A stretch of 64,000 nucleotides of DNA from Neolentinus lepideus HHB14362 ss-1 (Eukaryota > Basidiomycota > Agaricomycetes > Gloeophyllales > Gloeophyllaceae): NCBI GenBank assembly GCA_001632425.1, contig KV425605.1, positions 3,822 to 67,821 on the forward strand, given 5' to 3'. Below the pieces are notes generated by a model that saw nothing but the letters and a program-made list of their open reading frames with translations, ran no database searches and had not been told where the DNA came from. Every line of letters begins with the position of its first letter. Within the stretch, counting starts at the first letter, position 1. The position numbers were made by a program, and so were the translations under genes. Shown one piece after another: positions 51,993 to 62,464 of the stretch.

Positions 51993-52214
51993 CTGGAAAT
52001 TCTTTTACCCCATCAACCTCCGCACCTCGCATGCTTGCACTCTTGTACTGCGGGTGTATTATGGATCGATCAGTAACAATATCTGTTCATGTCTTGCAGC
52101 CGTGCAGCGAGCCGGATGAAGGTGCCGATACACAAGAACTGATGAAACCAACACGAGAACGTCCTGATATGTTCAATTTCAATCACATCGAAACATGTGT
52201 ATGAGCGCTTGCGT

Positions 52215-52306
52215 TTTAGGGCAGGCCAAGATGTCCCGTGCTCTTTACAACAGCACTGAGCCGCGACCTCGCTGGATGATATACGGTGCTAAGCTCCGAT
52301 GGGCCT
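52215..52306. repeat. duplicated MATH-BTB flank, copy I
   Basis: This stretch, from TTTAGGGCAGGCCAAGA to GCTAAGCTC...ATGGGCCT, aligns with 54977-55071 in the same orientation with small gaps. It lies 270 bases upstream, in plus coordinates, of the copy 2/copy 3 unit boundary, as copy II does for the copy 3/copy 4 boundary. Confidence 0.7.
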
Positions 52307-52575
52307 CCTACCAACATTGACGGTTGTTGCTATATCTAGAGACTCGCTAAACGAGTCACACATAGGGTGATGTGGCTGGCGGGACATGCATGCAAACGCT
52401 TGGCCATGATCTCTATGTGTAATCTACATTCTTTTTCCACTCGGTTACCAACAAATTTAGAAAGACGATACTGCAAGAGATATGATCACGTTTACAGGCC
52501 TTGTGGACACTGTCAAGTCAAACCAGCCACTGCTCAGGACAAATATGCATTCGATTGGGGTGATAGCGTATCCCC

Positions 52576-54799
52576 TCACATATCTAAAAGATAGTCCGAG
52601 TCCGGCCATGTGACTATAGCTTTGACATCGGGACCCTTGATGGCCAACATTACTTGCTTCAACCATATATTGCCATGCTCCCCGGGACAAGTCGTGAAAA
52701 GGTCAGTCATAAAGATGTCGAAGCTCTTAGTTCTGGAAACTTCCGACTGTAAAGTGTGTTATCGAAAGTTAGACAAAGACGGCTCAATTCGCTATGCGAG
52801 CATACCCAGTGCACCTCGAGATACCTCTCTTGATCTTTGAGTACATCGGGAAACAAGGATGAGAAGGTGGAGTGAAGTTCATGTACCACCGTCTCTGGAG
52901 TGAGGGAATCATGAATAAATTGGCCCGCAGCGGCCTTGAGGTCCAATAATCCCAGTTCTGGACATTCACGCACATCAGCTACAAGTCCTCAATCTGCACG
53001 GTACTCACTGTCGCAGAGTCTGTACATGCTTTTGGCGCTAACCCATTCAATGTCACCTCTCTCACCGTCGGTAGAGATAACCAGTGCATTTTTGTCGTTG
53101 TAGGCAGATACGGTCAGAAATTTACCATTAAGGTTAGCGGATGAGTCCTTCGCGATGTTGTATGTGGACCGAAGGGGGGAAAATGCAACACATCTGTAGT
53201 GTTTGAGCGGCCAGCCTACCTTAAGAAGGGATGGCGAGGAAAGAAAATCGTACCCTGTGTACAAGTAATACAGAAGACCTCTGTAGGTCCGATACCTGGA
53301 AATAGAGGGACTTGTACAGAGGTGAACACCACAACAACACCACGGCTTACGAGCTGTCAATAATGTAGACCTTTCTGCACTTCCTTTCATCGGCAAAGGC
53401 TCAGCTAGTCAGATTTTGCCCACCAGGTACATCATGCTGCACAATCGTAACTGCTCTATCAGAGACTGGATTGAGCGAGACCATCTGTTCCGTGTCAAGA
53501 GAATCTGAGTCCATCTGTGTGCAACGTCAACGTCATGCAGTGACCCATGTAAGAGACAATGACATCTACTTCATGCTCTCCAGATCCACGTTTCTGTTCT
53601 TGCTTTTCTGATATGTCATCTGCTTCGCGATTTTCGAATATATCCTCCACCTGCTGTAGTCCATCTTCATTTGGTTGACCGTTCGACTCAACTTGCATTT
53701 CAATGCCTTCTTCAGTGTAGTCTTCGTAATCTGAGTCGCTTCCTTGCTCCCATTGATCTTCGTTGAATGATTCCGGATCGCCGAAACTCTCATCATTCTC
53801 AGAGAAACCTGATTGAAAGACTTCAAGACGATAAAAAATAATACCCAAGGTGTATTGAGCAGTGGAACCTACGGGTTCTGAAATAGTCACATCGAGAACT
53901 CAGTATCTTGGTATGAGCATAGATCCTCTTCGGGCAATCATCCGACGCTTTAGCATGTCGGACGACGAAACACACATCAGCCGTGTCAATGCCATCAAAT
54001 AGCGTGGCCATAGCATTAGAAAGGCTCCTGAGAGGTGGTCGAATATTGAGAGGCCATGAGCCATAACCTTGTGGGAATTCGTGTATGGTGTAGTGCAGGT
54101 GCAACACGTCCTGCACAAGCAGACAGATGACAAGCTGAAGGAAAAGTGTGCATAGACATCACTTACCCTTTCTTTCAGCTCTTCGCACTGCAGTATTCTA
54201 GCTACTGAGCAGAATTTTGAGGAACCCCAGCCCTTCTCTGGTTCCGCGCTCCGAAAGAGCCGTGGACCCCTCCTCAGGGTGGTGTTGTACCTTGAGAGCA
54301 TTCGCCCACCGCATGTCAACTGAATTCACGAGTTAAAGAGCATACCTCTCAGAAACAATATGCTACACACAACAAAACTTATGCTCGCATACTTGTCACT
54401 AGTCTCAGCCTTCGGGCTGTGAAGGAGAACATATGGCGAAACCCACTCGGAATCTTGTTCACCAGAAACTTTGTCAAGGCGAACCTAGACGAGCGGGGTA
54501 TGGAACACGTAATGAGTCATACAATTAATCATCACGATAACTCTAAAATACCTTCCAGTTGCCACCGGCTATGGGACTGCTGAACCATCGCACAGCTTTT
54601 TTGGACTCGAAATCGGCGCGAAGACCGTGGAGTTCGAGAAAGCCGCTGAACTATGTAATCCAGTTCGGAGAAGCTGACTCCCAGTAGCTACTACTCTCGT
54701 AATTGGTATACTCACGGTGGTGCATTGAGTAGGTTCCCACCGAGGAAAACTACGTTCAACCTTGTCTGCCTCCGTGGGGTGAAGTATACCGCTACTCAT
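52576..54799 (-). CDS. MATH-BTB protein, family copy 3
   Basis: Best-resolved member. Exon 1: MSSGILHPTEADKVERSFPR, WEPTQCTT. MATH exons: SGFLELHGLRADFESKKAVR, SPIAGGNWK, VRLDKVSGEQDSEWVSPYVL, YASISFV, then GWGSSKFCSVARILQCEELK. BTB N-half: DVLHLHYTIHEFPQGYGSW, IDTADVCFVVRHAKASDDCP, KRIYAHTKILSSRCDYFRTR. The acidic insertion (FQSGFSENDESFGDPES, WEQGSDSDYED, over 100 residues, Glu-rich) is followed by KVYIIDSS and the BTB C-half YRTYRGLLYYLYTGYDF. Then CVAFSPLRSTYNIAKDSSAN, DIEWVSAKSMYRLCDS, the C-box DSLTPETVVHELHSTFSSLF, and the tail TKSFDIFMTDLFTTCPG ending LLDM at a TGA, 52576-52578. All joins are GT-AG and in phase where I checked them. By family knowledge it is a cullin-3 ligase adaptor; substrates are unknown. 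It has no signal peptide or membrane helix. Confidence 0.8.
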
Positions 54800-55303
54800 G
54801 ACTCGGAGCAAGTTCTCAAGTGATTGAGACTTTCTCTGATCCAGAGCAGTGAAATTTGATGTAGGGACGATCCTGCCTTGCAGCTCCTTACACTAGTGCA
54901 GGCCACGAGGGTATGTGTAAAAGATGAAGGAGCCGGTAGGGGCGTGTCCGTATCTGGAACCACTACGACCTTGAGCTTTAGGGCAGGCCAAGACGCGCCG
55001 TGCCACCTTACAGCCGCATACTTATCCACGACCTCGGTGAAGAGCATATGGTGCTAAGCTCTAATGGGCCTCGAAGCACAACGAACATTATCGCCAGATG
55101 CAATAGTATGTACCGGGGACCTGCATCCCAAACCCAAGAACATACTAGCTATCTGCTGCACCACTGCATCACAGGGAATTGGCATACAGTCGTTTCGCTA
55201 ATCTAACAAGTCCTATGTTGAGACTGGTCGGATGGCACAGCTGACAGACAGATGACACGGCAGACCTGTCTGCTGGACGGTTCGGATCACAGATGCTGAC
55301 CGT
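54800..55303. other. spacer between MATH-BTB copies 3 and 4
   Basis: No gene is visible. It contains the copy 3 promoter, the duplicated flank, and the 3' end of copy 4. Confidence 0.55.
54977..55071. repeat. duplicated MATH-BTB flank, copy II
   Basis: Partner of 52215-52306 in the same orientation. It lies 5' of MATH-BTB copy 3, so the duplicated unit included flanking DNA as well as coding sequence. Confidence 0.7.
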
Positions 55304-57307
55304 TCAGCCACAAAGCGTTGCCAGGACGAGTTGGAGCCAAGCCCCGTCACAATCTGCAGGACAATGAGTGAAGGGTTCGGCTATGAAATCCTCAAAGCTT
55401 TCTGTCCTCCGTATTTCATGCTGATTACGTCAGAGCGAATCAGCCTGTAAGGGATGCAAGCGGTCAAATGATGCATTCACTCACCCAGTGTTGTTTGATG
55501 TAATTGTTTTGATATTTTCGTATTTCAGGGAATAGAGATGAGAAAGAGGAGTGGAATTCCTGAATGACTGTTTCTGGCGTAAGGGAATCATGGATGAACT
55601 GTACAGCAGCGGCTTTGAGATCTTCAATGTCAAGTTCTACGATACACCGTTTGCACTGTCTCCTAGGGAATATAGCATAACGACTCACTGTCGCAGAGTC
55701 TATAGATGCTTTTTGCACTAACCCATTCTACCCTGTGGTTACCGAGGGAAATGACTAGGGCATTGTCGTTGTTGTATTCAGCCCTAGTCTGGAATTCTTT
55801 ATAGGGCGTACTACACAAGGCTGCGCTTAGTGCGGCCTTGTACATGGACCGCAGAGGAGCGAAGGCTATGCAACTAGGCGGCATGAGCATAATATTAAGC
55901 AGATGATAATAAAAACGTATCCCACCCCGTGTACAGGTAATAAAGCAGTGCTCTGTACGTCCTGTATCTGTGGATGAGGAGCACATAAGTGTTAGACGGT
56001 TAGTGTACATTTTGACGTACAAACTTACGAAGCATCAGTGATGTACACGGTTCACCTCTTGCGTCCAATCTCTTCTTCGTCGTTCTTGAAACCTTTTACA
56101 GTCTTGTTGTGAATGGCATACAGACAGAATGGAGCCACATCCGTACCTGGGTCAACGGCCCCCATCATCTGGGAATATTACGGTTATCAGACTGGTGCTG
56201 CCTATGCAGACAATACTTTTGGCACAGCGTACAGAGGGCAAATCATCATCGTCAGACTCGTCGTCGATACATTCCAACTGATCAGGCACGCGTGAAATGG
56301 AGCGTGGTTCAGGCATCCCCTCATTCTCCGAGAATCCGGACTGGAAGACTACGGAAGGGTTAGTGACGAGAAACCGCCCATACAGAAACTGAAGCACGTG
56401 TCTTAAAATAGTCACATCTGGTGGCCAATATCTTTGAATGAGCGTAGATGCGGCGAGGATGCTCTTCGCGCGCGGCTGAGTATCGGATGACAAAACATAC
56501 ATCGCCTGTCTCAAAATCGTCAAAAATGGAGCCCGCCACATCGTATATTGCCGTCAGAGAAGGTTTGAAGTTGAGGGGCCAATCCTTCGAAACGTAATCG
56601 CTCGGGCATTCTCTCACAATATACTCGAGCGTTGTCACATCCTTGTATGATATTATCAGGAGGGCGTATGAATTCCGATCGAGAGTCGCTCACTTCTCGC
56701 TTGACATCGTCATCCTGTGATATCACACTCTTATCGCACAGGCTGCAGCATTCCCAAGTCTGCAACTGAGAGGAACGGGAGTCTGAGTTGAACCCGTAGG
56801 TCGTGGTTCCTGTATCGTGGGTTGCCAGAGTTCGCGAGCCATGCCTGAGCTATGTGGATAATGTAACTGCATGACTGCCGGTCGAACGGATAACAAGGGC
56901 GCACTGTAAAGCAAGCAGAGACCGAGAGCGGGGCCGAGGGCTTGCTTTCCGGTTTCAATTTGAGAGATACCTTGAGACGGGTTTCTACATGTAACTGTAT
57001 CTGCAGATGATCAGTCTCGCAGGCTACATGGCTGCGCGCTAAGTCGTACCATCCATTTGTTGTTGATACTGGGGAGAAAACTAAACGAGGATTCCGAGAA
57101 TACTTCGAACGAGTAACGTGAATTGTTTCGGCATTTCTCTCCAAGACCGTAGAGTTCGAAAGATCCACTCAACTGTGAGTTGATCTTAGGGTTGGTACAA
57201 CGATTGCCGATACACGACGGGTCGGTTTACTCTGACTCACTGAAGTACTCCTGGCTAGATCACATACGACTTCCGTTGCAGCGGTTCTGTACTTTGAAGC
57301 TGACCAT
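55304..57307 (-). pseudogene. MATH-BTB protein, family copy 4, probably disrupted
   Basis: Exon 1 MVSFKVQNRCNG; MATH-like exons SGSFELYGLGEKCRNNSRYS and IQLHVETRLKVSLKLKPESK; end of MATH TWECCSLCDKSVISQDDDVK. BTB N-half: TLEYIVRECPSDYVSKDW, DVCFVIRYSAAREEHPRR, IYAHSKILATRCDYFKTR. The acidic part has FQSGFSENEG and ECIDDESDDDD but not the exact GSDSDY box. The last exon of the insertion reads IGRKR-stop-TVYITDAS, with TGA at 56052-56054 where copy 3 has an Arg. No AG acceptor lies between that TGA and the exon's donor, so splicing cannot avoid it. The downstream parts RTYRALLYYLYTGWDTF and SLTPETVIQEFHSSFSSLF are open. Stop: TGA at 55304-55306. It is the most divergent copy, and an assembly error at the TGA is not excluded. 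Confidence 0.6.
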
Positions 57308-57712
57308 ATCTAGCCACGTCGAGCTCGAGCACGAACAACTATAAAATGATAGCTGCTGCTGCGATTTGGAAATTGATGGCTGATTGATGAGAATCCTTGA
57401 TCATGTGAACCGCGCGACGGGATAGCTGACAGTCAGGGTATGCATTGACTAGCTATAAATATGATTGAATACCAGATCTCTTCGCCGATTTCTTGAAGTC
57501 AAAGCGCGACAAGCAGAATACTGTAGATAACCGAAGAAGGCCGGACCGAGCCTTGTAACTCCCGGTGTAACTCATGCATCCGAAGCCCAAGTAACCGCAT
57601 CCGGTAAGTAATACGCGCAACGTCATGATGAGGACGGCTGTCCAGAGCGCGCACTCTGTTGCAACTTGCACTTTCGTCCAGATACCCCATCACTCGGAAG
57701 CCACACTGACAA
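57308..57712. other. divergent promoter region (MATH-BTB copy 4 / sterol O-acyltransferase)
   Basis: This 405-bp spacer has no gene. It carries both promoters; I see no identifiable operator. Confidence 0.5.
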
Positions 57713-60045
57713 ATGGCCACTGCGGCAGCGGAAGCGTGAGCTCGGGTTTTGAAGTTGCATATTCTAAGTTGGATTGATCCCAGCGCCATCAGTTCAGAAG
57801 CGGAGCTGACCGCGAAGGAGAAGGTTCTGGCTCATGCGCAAGAGAGCTTACGACCGGAGTCGGGACGTACGAAGAGCGGAGGATTCAAGACGAAGGATGG
57901 CACGTTGTATGTCTCCAGACCTTTCACCACGCACTCGCCCAGGAGGAAACGGAAGGCAATCATAACATTTGTGCCGCGGAAGTCGACGTTTGACACTACA
58001 AATGAGTTTTCGACAGCTAATGAGTTCCGGGTACGCTCCTACGCCATTTGCGTCTCGATGTACCGAACTGAAAGTCGTTGTTGGGATGCTGCAGGGCTTC
58101 TTCACCCTCTTCTGGATATCCACCTTCATTTTTACCGTGCGGACATATGTCCGAAGTATCGAAACCCATGGCGCTCCTCTGAACCTCCAATTCGCGTCCA
58201 TGTTCTCCCAAGATGCAATAACGCTCGCACTTAGCGATGCCGTACTTGTGTTAAGCACGGGGATCTGCGTTCCGTTCGCCAAGGTCATAGCCAAGGGTTG
58301 GATAAATTACTACTGGACGGGGCTCGCTATACAGCATGTATGGCAGACGATCGTCTTGGCGGTAGCGGTCAAGTGGACTTTCGAGAGGTAAGTGTCTGGA
58401 ATTCAATCCGATCTTTCGCCTCATTAGCGGACACAACAGGCAATGGCCATGGGTACAGTCAGGGTTCCTGACGTTGCACACTCTAGTACGTTGTCCGAAA
58501 CTTCTATCATCGTTCCGCGCGATCTGACGCATCCACAGGTCATGATCATGAAAATGCACTCCTACATGACCGTCAACGGCTACTTTTCCTACCTCCACTC
58601 CCAATCCAAGCTCATCCTCGACGAACTGAAGGAAGTCACTTCCCGTGTCGGCGGCTGGGATCACGCGCTCGCGCAGGCCAAAGCCCGTCGTGACGCCGAA
58701 GCAGCCAAGGAGGACGAGCCAAGCACCGGCACGTCCACGCCGGACTTGAGCCACACCCCTGGTACGCCCGACGGCGTGCAGCGCGAGATCGTCGACGCGT
58801 CCGCCGCGAGCGTTCTTAGGAAGCGGCTCGTCGCGGCACAGCTGAAGTCCGGCAACGCTGAGGTGGTTACCACTCAACCGGCCCAGACCATTGCGGAGGC
58901 GCTGTCCACTGGCAAGCCTGGCCCCCATCCTCTGGTCGACCATCCCGACGAGGAGATTGCGTCCCTCGCAAGGGAGTACTCCGAGATTGAAGCTGAACTG
59001 GTTAGTTCGGGTCCGGAGTATGTAAGGTGGCCGGAGAACATCACGTTCAAGAATTTTGCGGTGTACCAGTTGATACCGACGTTAGTGTATGAGCTGGAGT
59101 ACCCGCGGACGGACAAGTCAGCGAATGACCTCATATACTCTAATCGTCGCTCACTTGTCTCTTCATGACAGGATCCGGCCTCTGTATGTCTTTGAGAAGA
59201 CTGTGGCCACTTTTGGCACTTTTGCTCTGCTCTATACCATCACTGAGACATTCATTCTTCCCATGACACCAAAGGCCTCCGGTCAATCATTGGCTCGCTC
59301 ATTACTCGACTTGGCTCTGCCGTTCATGTTCGCTTATCTCCTTCTATTCTACATCATCTTTGGTATGAATTGGCCATCCTTGACTTGTCAGAGCACTATC
59401 TGATGTGCATCGGATAGAGTGTATATGCAACGGATTCGCGGAACTGAGCTAGTCAGTCTGTTCATTATTCTGATATAGAGATGTCCGCTTACCGTGTTCA
59501 CAGCTTCGCCGATCGGCAATTCTACGAAGATTGGGTGAGTCCTGCATCCATTTCTCGTCAGCATCCGAAGCCAACAGTGAAGTATAGTGGAACTCAACCT
59601 CGTGGGACGAATTCTCGCGGAAATGGAACAAGCCCGTGCACATGTTCCTATTACGCCACGTTTACGCCGAGTCATCCTATAGGGTATCGAGGTCGAGCGC
59701 GATGTTTTTGACGTTCTTGCTAAGTGCTGCTGTGCATGAGATGGTTATGGCTATTGTCACACAGAAGATCAGGTAGACGTCTACAAGTGTATGATCATGT
59801 TGGCGCAAAGCAGTACTGATTGCGATGTATAGGATGTATCTATTCACGTTGCAGGTAAGTTGCAAGGACGTTACTGATTGTTTCGTCGGAGAGTTGACAT
59901 CGGCACTTAGCTCATCCAGATTCCGCTGATCTACCTGGGCCGATTGCCTGTGATCAAAAGGAACAAGCTTCTGGGCAACATCGTATTCTGGCTAGGGCTT
60001 TATGCTGGTTTCCCTTTGCTCTGTGTTGGATATGTTACGTACTAG
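57713..60045 (+). CDS. sterol O-acyltransferase (MBOAT family, ARE1/ARE2-like)
   Basis: Exon 1 is the short MATAAAEA (ATG at 57713), spliced to AISSEAELTAKEKVLAHAQE; frame open upstream of exon 2 lacks an ATG. Membrane segments: GFFTLFWISTFIFTVRTYVR, ITLALSDAVLVLSTGICV, HTLVMIMKMHSYMTVNGYFS. A soluble loop rich in Ala, Glu and Pro follows, then RWPENITFKNFAVYQLIPTL, PLYVFEKTVATFGTFALLYT and LDLALPFMFAYLLLFYIIF. The active-site box FYEDWWNSTSWDEFSRKWNK is assembled across an intron, and the catalytic His lies in LLSAAVHEMVMAI. The stop is TAG at 60043-60045. The enzyme esterifies ergosterol with fatty acyl-CoA in the ER to fill lipid droplets. It is embedded in the MATH-BTB cluster. Confidence 0.93.
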
Positions 60046-60445
60046 CCACCCAGCCTTTGGGCATTTTTGTTAGTAATTCTTTTACTTTACGGTATCAAGG
60101 GATCCGGTAAGTCATAATATCCTGAGTTGCAGGACACATCCACTGATTCTTGTTGTATTTAAGATATTTCTGTAGTAGATATGTGCCTTTCCTAGTTAAT
60201 GACGTTTAATTAATCTCGCCTCCTCGTCCTCGCTACTTGTCGATTGAATCGGCATGCTTGTCTCAGATATTGCATCCCTTTCCTAGTTTGACGCCTTCTG
60301 GCCGGCCCTAATTCTCACGTGACTTGTAGATTCATCGCCGTAACAGACACTTACACGAACTCCAACTTCAAGAGCTCCTTGGTCCTTACTGGGCTCACTC
60401 GTTCATAGTCACGATTTCCCTCAAGGAGCGTTTTTGCACGTTAAT
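60046..60445. other. intergenic, promoter of MATH-BTB copy 5
   Basis: No gene in these 400 bases. They contain the 3' flank of the sterol acyltransferase gene and the copy 5 promoter. Confidence 0.5.
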
Positions 60446-62464
60446 ATGCTTGGAACTGATATTGGCGCTGCTAAGCGCAGTTTTACACTCTGGGAAACAA
60501 CAAAGTGCATTTCTGTGAGCACTGACTCCTCACTTTGGTGCTCCTGAATTGGGACTATCGACACAGCATTGTGGAACCATTGAGTTTCGCGATATCCGAC
60601 AAGGCTGTGAGGAACGTCGAGGACATGAGATGCGGTGGACTAGTGACTGGATTATTATCAACAGATGGAAGGTAACACCAGAACTTGAGCTGACTATCCG
60701 AGAAGTATCGCCCGCATTGTTACCCTTGCGCTGTACCAGATTATGTTGACTATTGCCGATCGCAATACGGACTGGATCGCCGTATATCTTGTTCCTGCGA
60801 AAGGACTTTTGGAGAAGCCGACCTGCGCTCACCTCCGGGCTACTGTACGTGTCCGAAGACTATCTCCAATGCAGACATGTTCCATCGGGTTTTTACATAG
60901 CTCCGGAAGGAAGATCGTGTCATCGCGTTGTACGACATGCAGGAAAAACCCTATGATTTTGGCCCGCAGAGAAAATATGAATACCTGAACTGGGGGGAAA
61001 GGCACTTCTGTCCTATGGATAAGGTATTGGAAGATGATGCTGTGAAAATGAATGTGCGCGTTCATTTTAATTATTGGCCCTCCTTGTTCTATGCTGATTC
61101 CACCAGGATGTAATGTCTCTCGACTATGTGGTTACGGAGTACCCCGACGATTATCTATCCCAGTCGGCACCTCTCAATCTACGGCCGTCACTGAGAAGTC
61201 TTCGCGACATGATGGCAATTATGTTCGATGATGCTGATACTGCCGATGCATGTTTCGTTGTACGGCATTCGGCTGTTTCTAATGACCGACCGCAACGCAT
61301 CTACGCTCATACAAAGATATTGATGTCTCGCTGTGGCTACTTCCAAACGCGTGAGCTGATCTCTCTTCTACACGCAGTCAGGGACATTTCTGAGCTCTCC
61401 CAGTTTTTGAATCAGGTTTTGTAGAAAGCAAGCATGCCTTCGATGATCCCGACACATTCACTCAACATCAGTGGGAGGAAGGGAGTGATTCGGATTACGA
61501 AGAGCTGGCAGATCTAGAAGGAGATGGGTGCAGCTCCGGTGCCCAAGTTTGTACCCCGCACATCCAACGGCGAGGGTTTCATCTGATATACCCTGCAGTC
61601 GACTCTAATCGTTCCAAAGGTGCAGATGACCGACAAGACTCTAGGATCTGGTGGCTCAGTCCCAAGTGACGGACAAGCTATTCGGACTACGCGAAATCTC
61701 AAGGTTGTCTATGTCACAGATAGCTCGTAAGCAAGAAAGTAGTTCTTCTGTTCTCCCCGGCATGATCCCTCTCAGCAGATACCGAACGTACAAGGCCCTT
61801 CTGTATTATCTGTATACAGGGTACGGCCTCCTTCCTGGATCACTATACTCTTTAGACTCAAATGTCGCAGATGCATTGCATTTGCGCCACTTCGGTCTAT
61901 CTATAATATCGCAAAGGAGAATGCGCTATCTGCCAACCGTGATAGCACATTCCCTTGTCGTACCGTCTATAACAACGATAATGCACTGGTTATTTCCGTC
62001 GACGGCGAAATGGGCCAGCTTGCATGGACTAGTGCGAAAAGTATATACAGGTTGTGCGATAGTACGTGACTCACGAGTGCTTTTCCTGGACTGCAAGCTA
62101 GAGCGATAGCGTTCTGTAGAACTCGGCGTCCCGGAGCTCAAAGAGGCTGCAGCTCGGTTCATCCGTGACTCTCTCATTCCTGAAGTTGTGATGCACGAAT
62201 TCCGTTCCACATTCACTACTTTATTCCCTGAGATCCTCAAGAACGAAGATGCATATATCGCGGAGCACTGGGTAAATCTGCATATACCATTTACATTAAG
62301 AAGTTCTTGAATCTGATCACGCAGTTCTTTGTTTCCAGGCTGATGTGTGCAAAACCAAGAGTTTTGAGGAGTACATGACCGAACTCATTGGTACCGGGGA
62401 ACAATCCAAGTATATACTCGGACATATCATGTCGGCTCTCAGAAGTCCCAGGACTCTGAAATAA
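60446..62464 (+). CDS. MATH-BTB protein, family copy 5
   Basis: The only copy of the 49-62 kb group on plus. Exon 1: MLGTDIGAAKRSFTLWETTK, CIS. MATH-like exons: FRDIRQGCEERRGHEMRWTS, IIINRWK, then VIALYDMQEKPYDFGPQRKY, LNWGERHFCPMDKVLEDDAV, KMNVRVHFNYW. BTB N-half: SLDYVVTEYPDDYLSQSAPL, ADTADACFVVRHSAVSNDRP, IYAHTKILMSRCGYFQT. Insertion: FVESKHAFDDPDTF, WEEGSDSDYEELADLEGD. Then VVYVTDSS, BTB C-half YRTYKALLYYLYTGYGLLPG, ISVDGEMGQLAWTSAKSIYR, and the C-box DSLIPEVVMHEFRSTFTTLF. The tail TKSFEEYMTELIG ends with LK at a TAA, 62462-62464. Splicing at the CCCTGCAG acceptor near 61.6 kb removes the only stop in the insertion, so the copy is probably intact. The MATH part is the least certain section. 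Confidence 0.72.

Larger units (their letters stand above)
51295..52575. other. spacer between MATH-BTB copies 2 and 3
   Basis: No gene is supported. It contains a tRNA-related SINE-like piece (about 51.36-51.70 kb), one arm of a 31-bp inverted repeat (51962-51992) and one copy of a duplicated flank (52215-52306). Frames at 51880-52204 are not recognisable proteins. Confidence 0.55.

Noticed and set aside
18820..60045. Functional linkage of ERG1 and the sterol O-acyltransferase as a sterol cluster
   Set aside because: They lie 37 kb apart with many unrelated genes between them; co-occurrence is most simply chance.
61560..61640. Stop codons in the acidic insertion of MATH-BTB copy 5
   Set aside because: A CCCTGCAG acceptor followed by an open frame to VVYVTDSS removes them as an intron.
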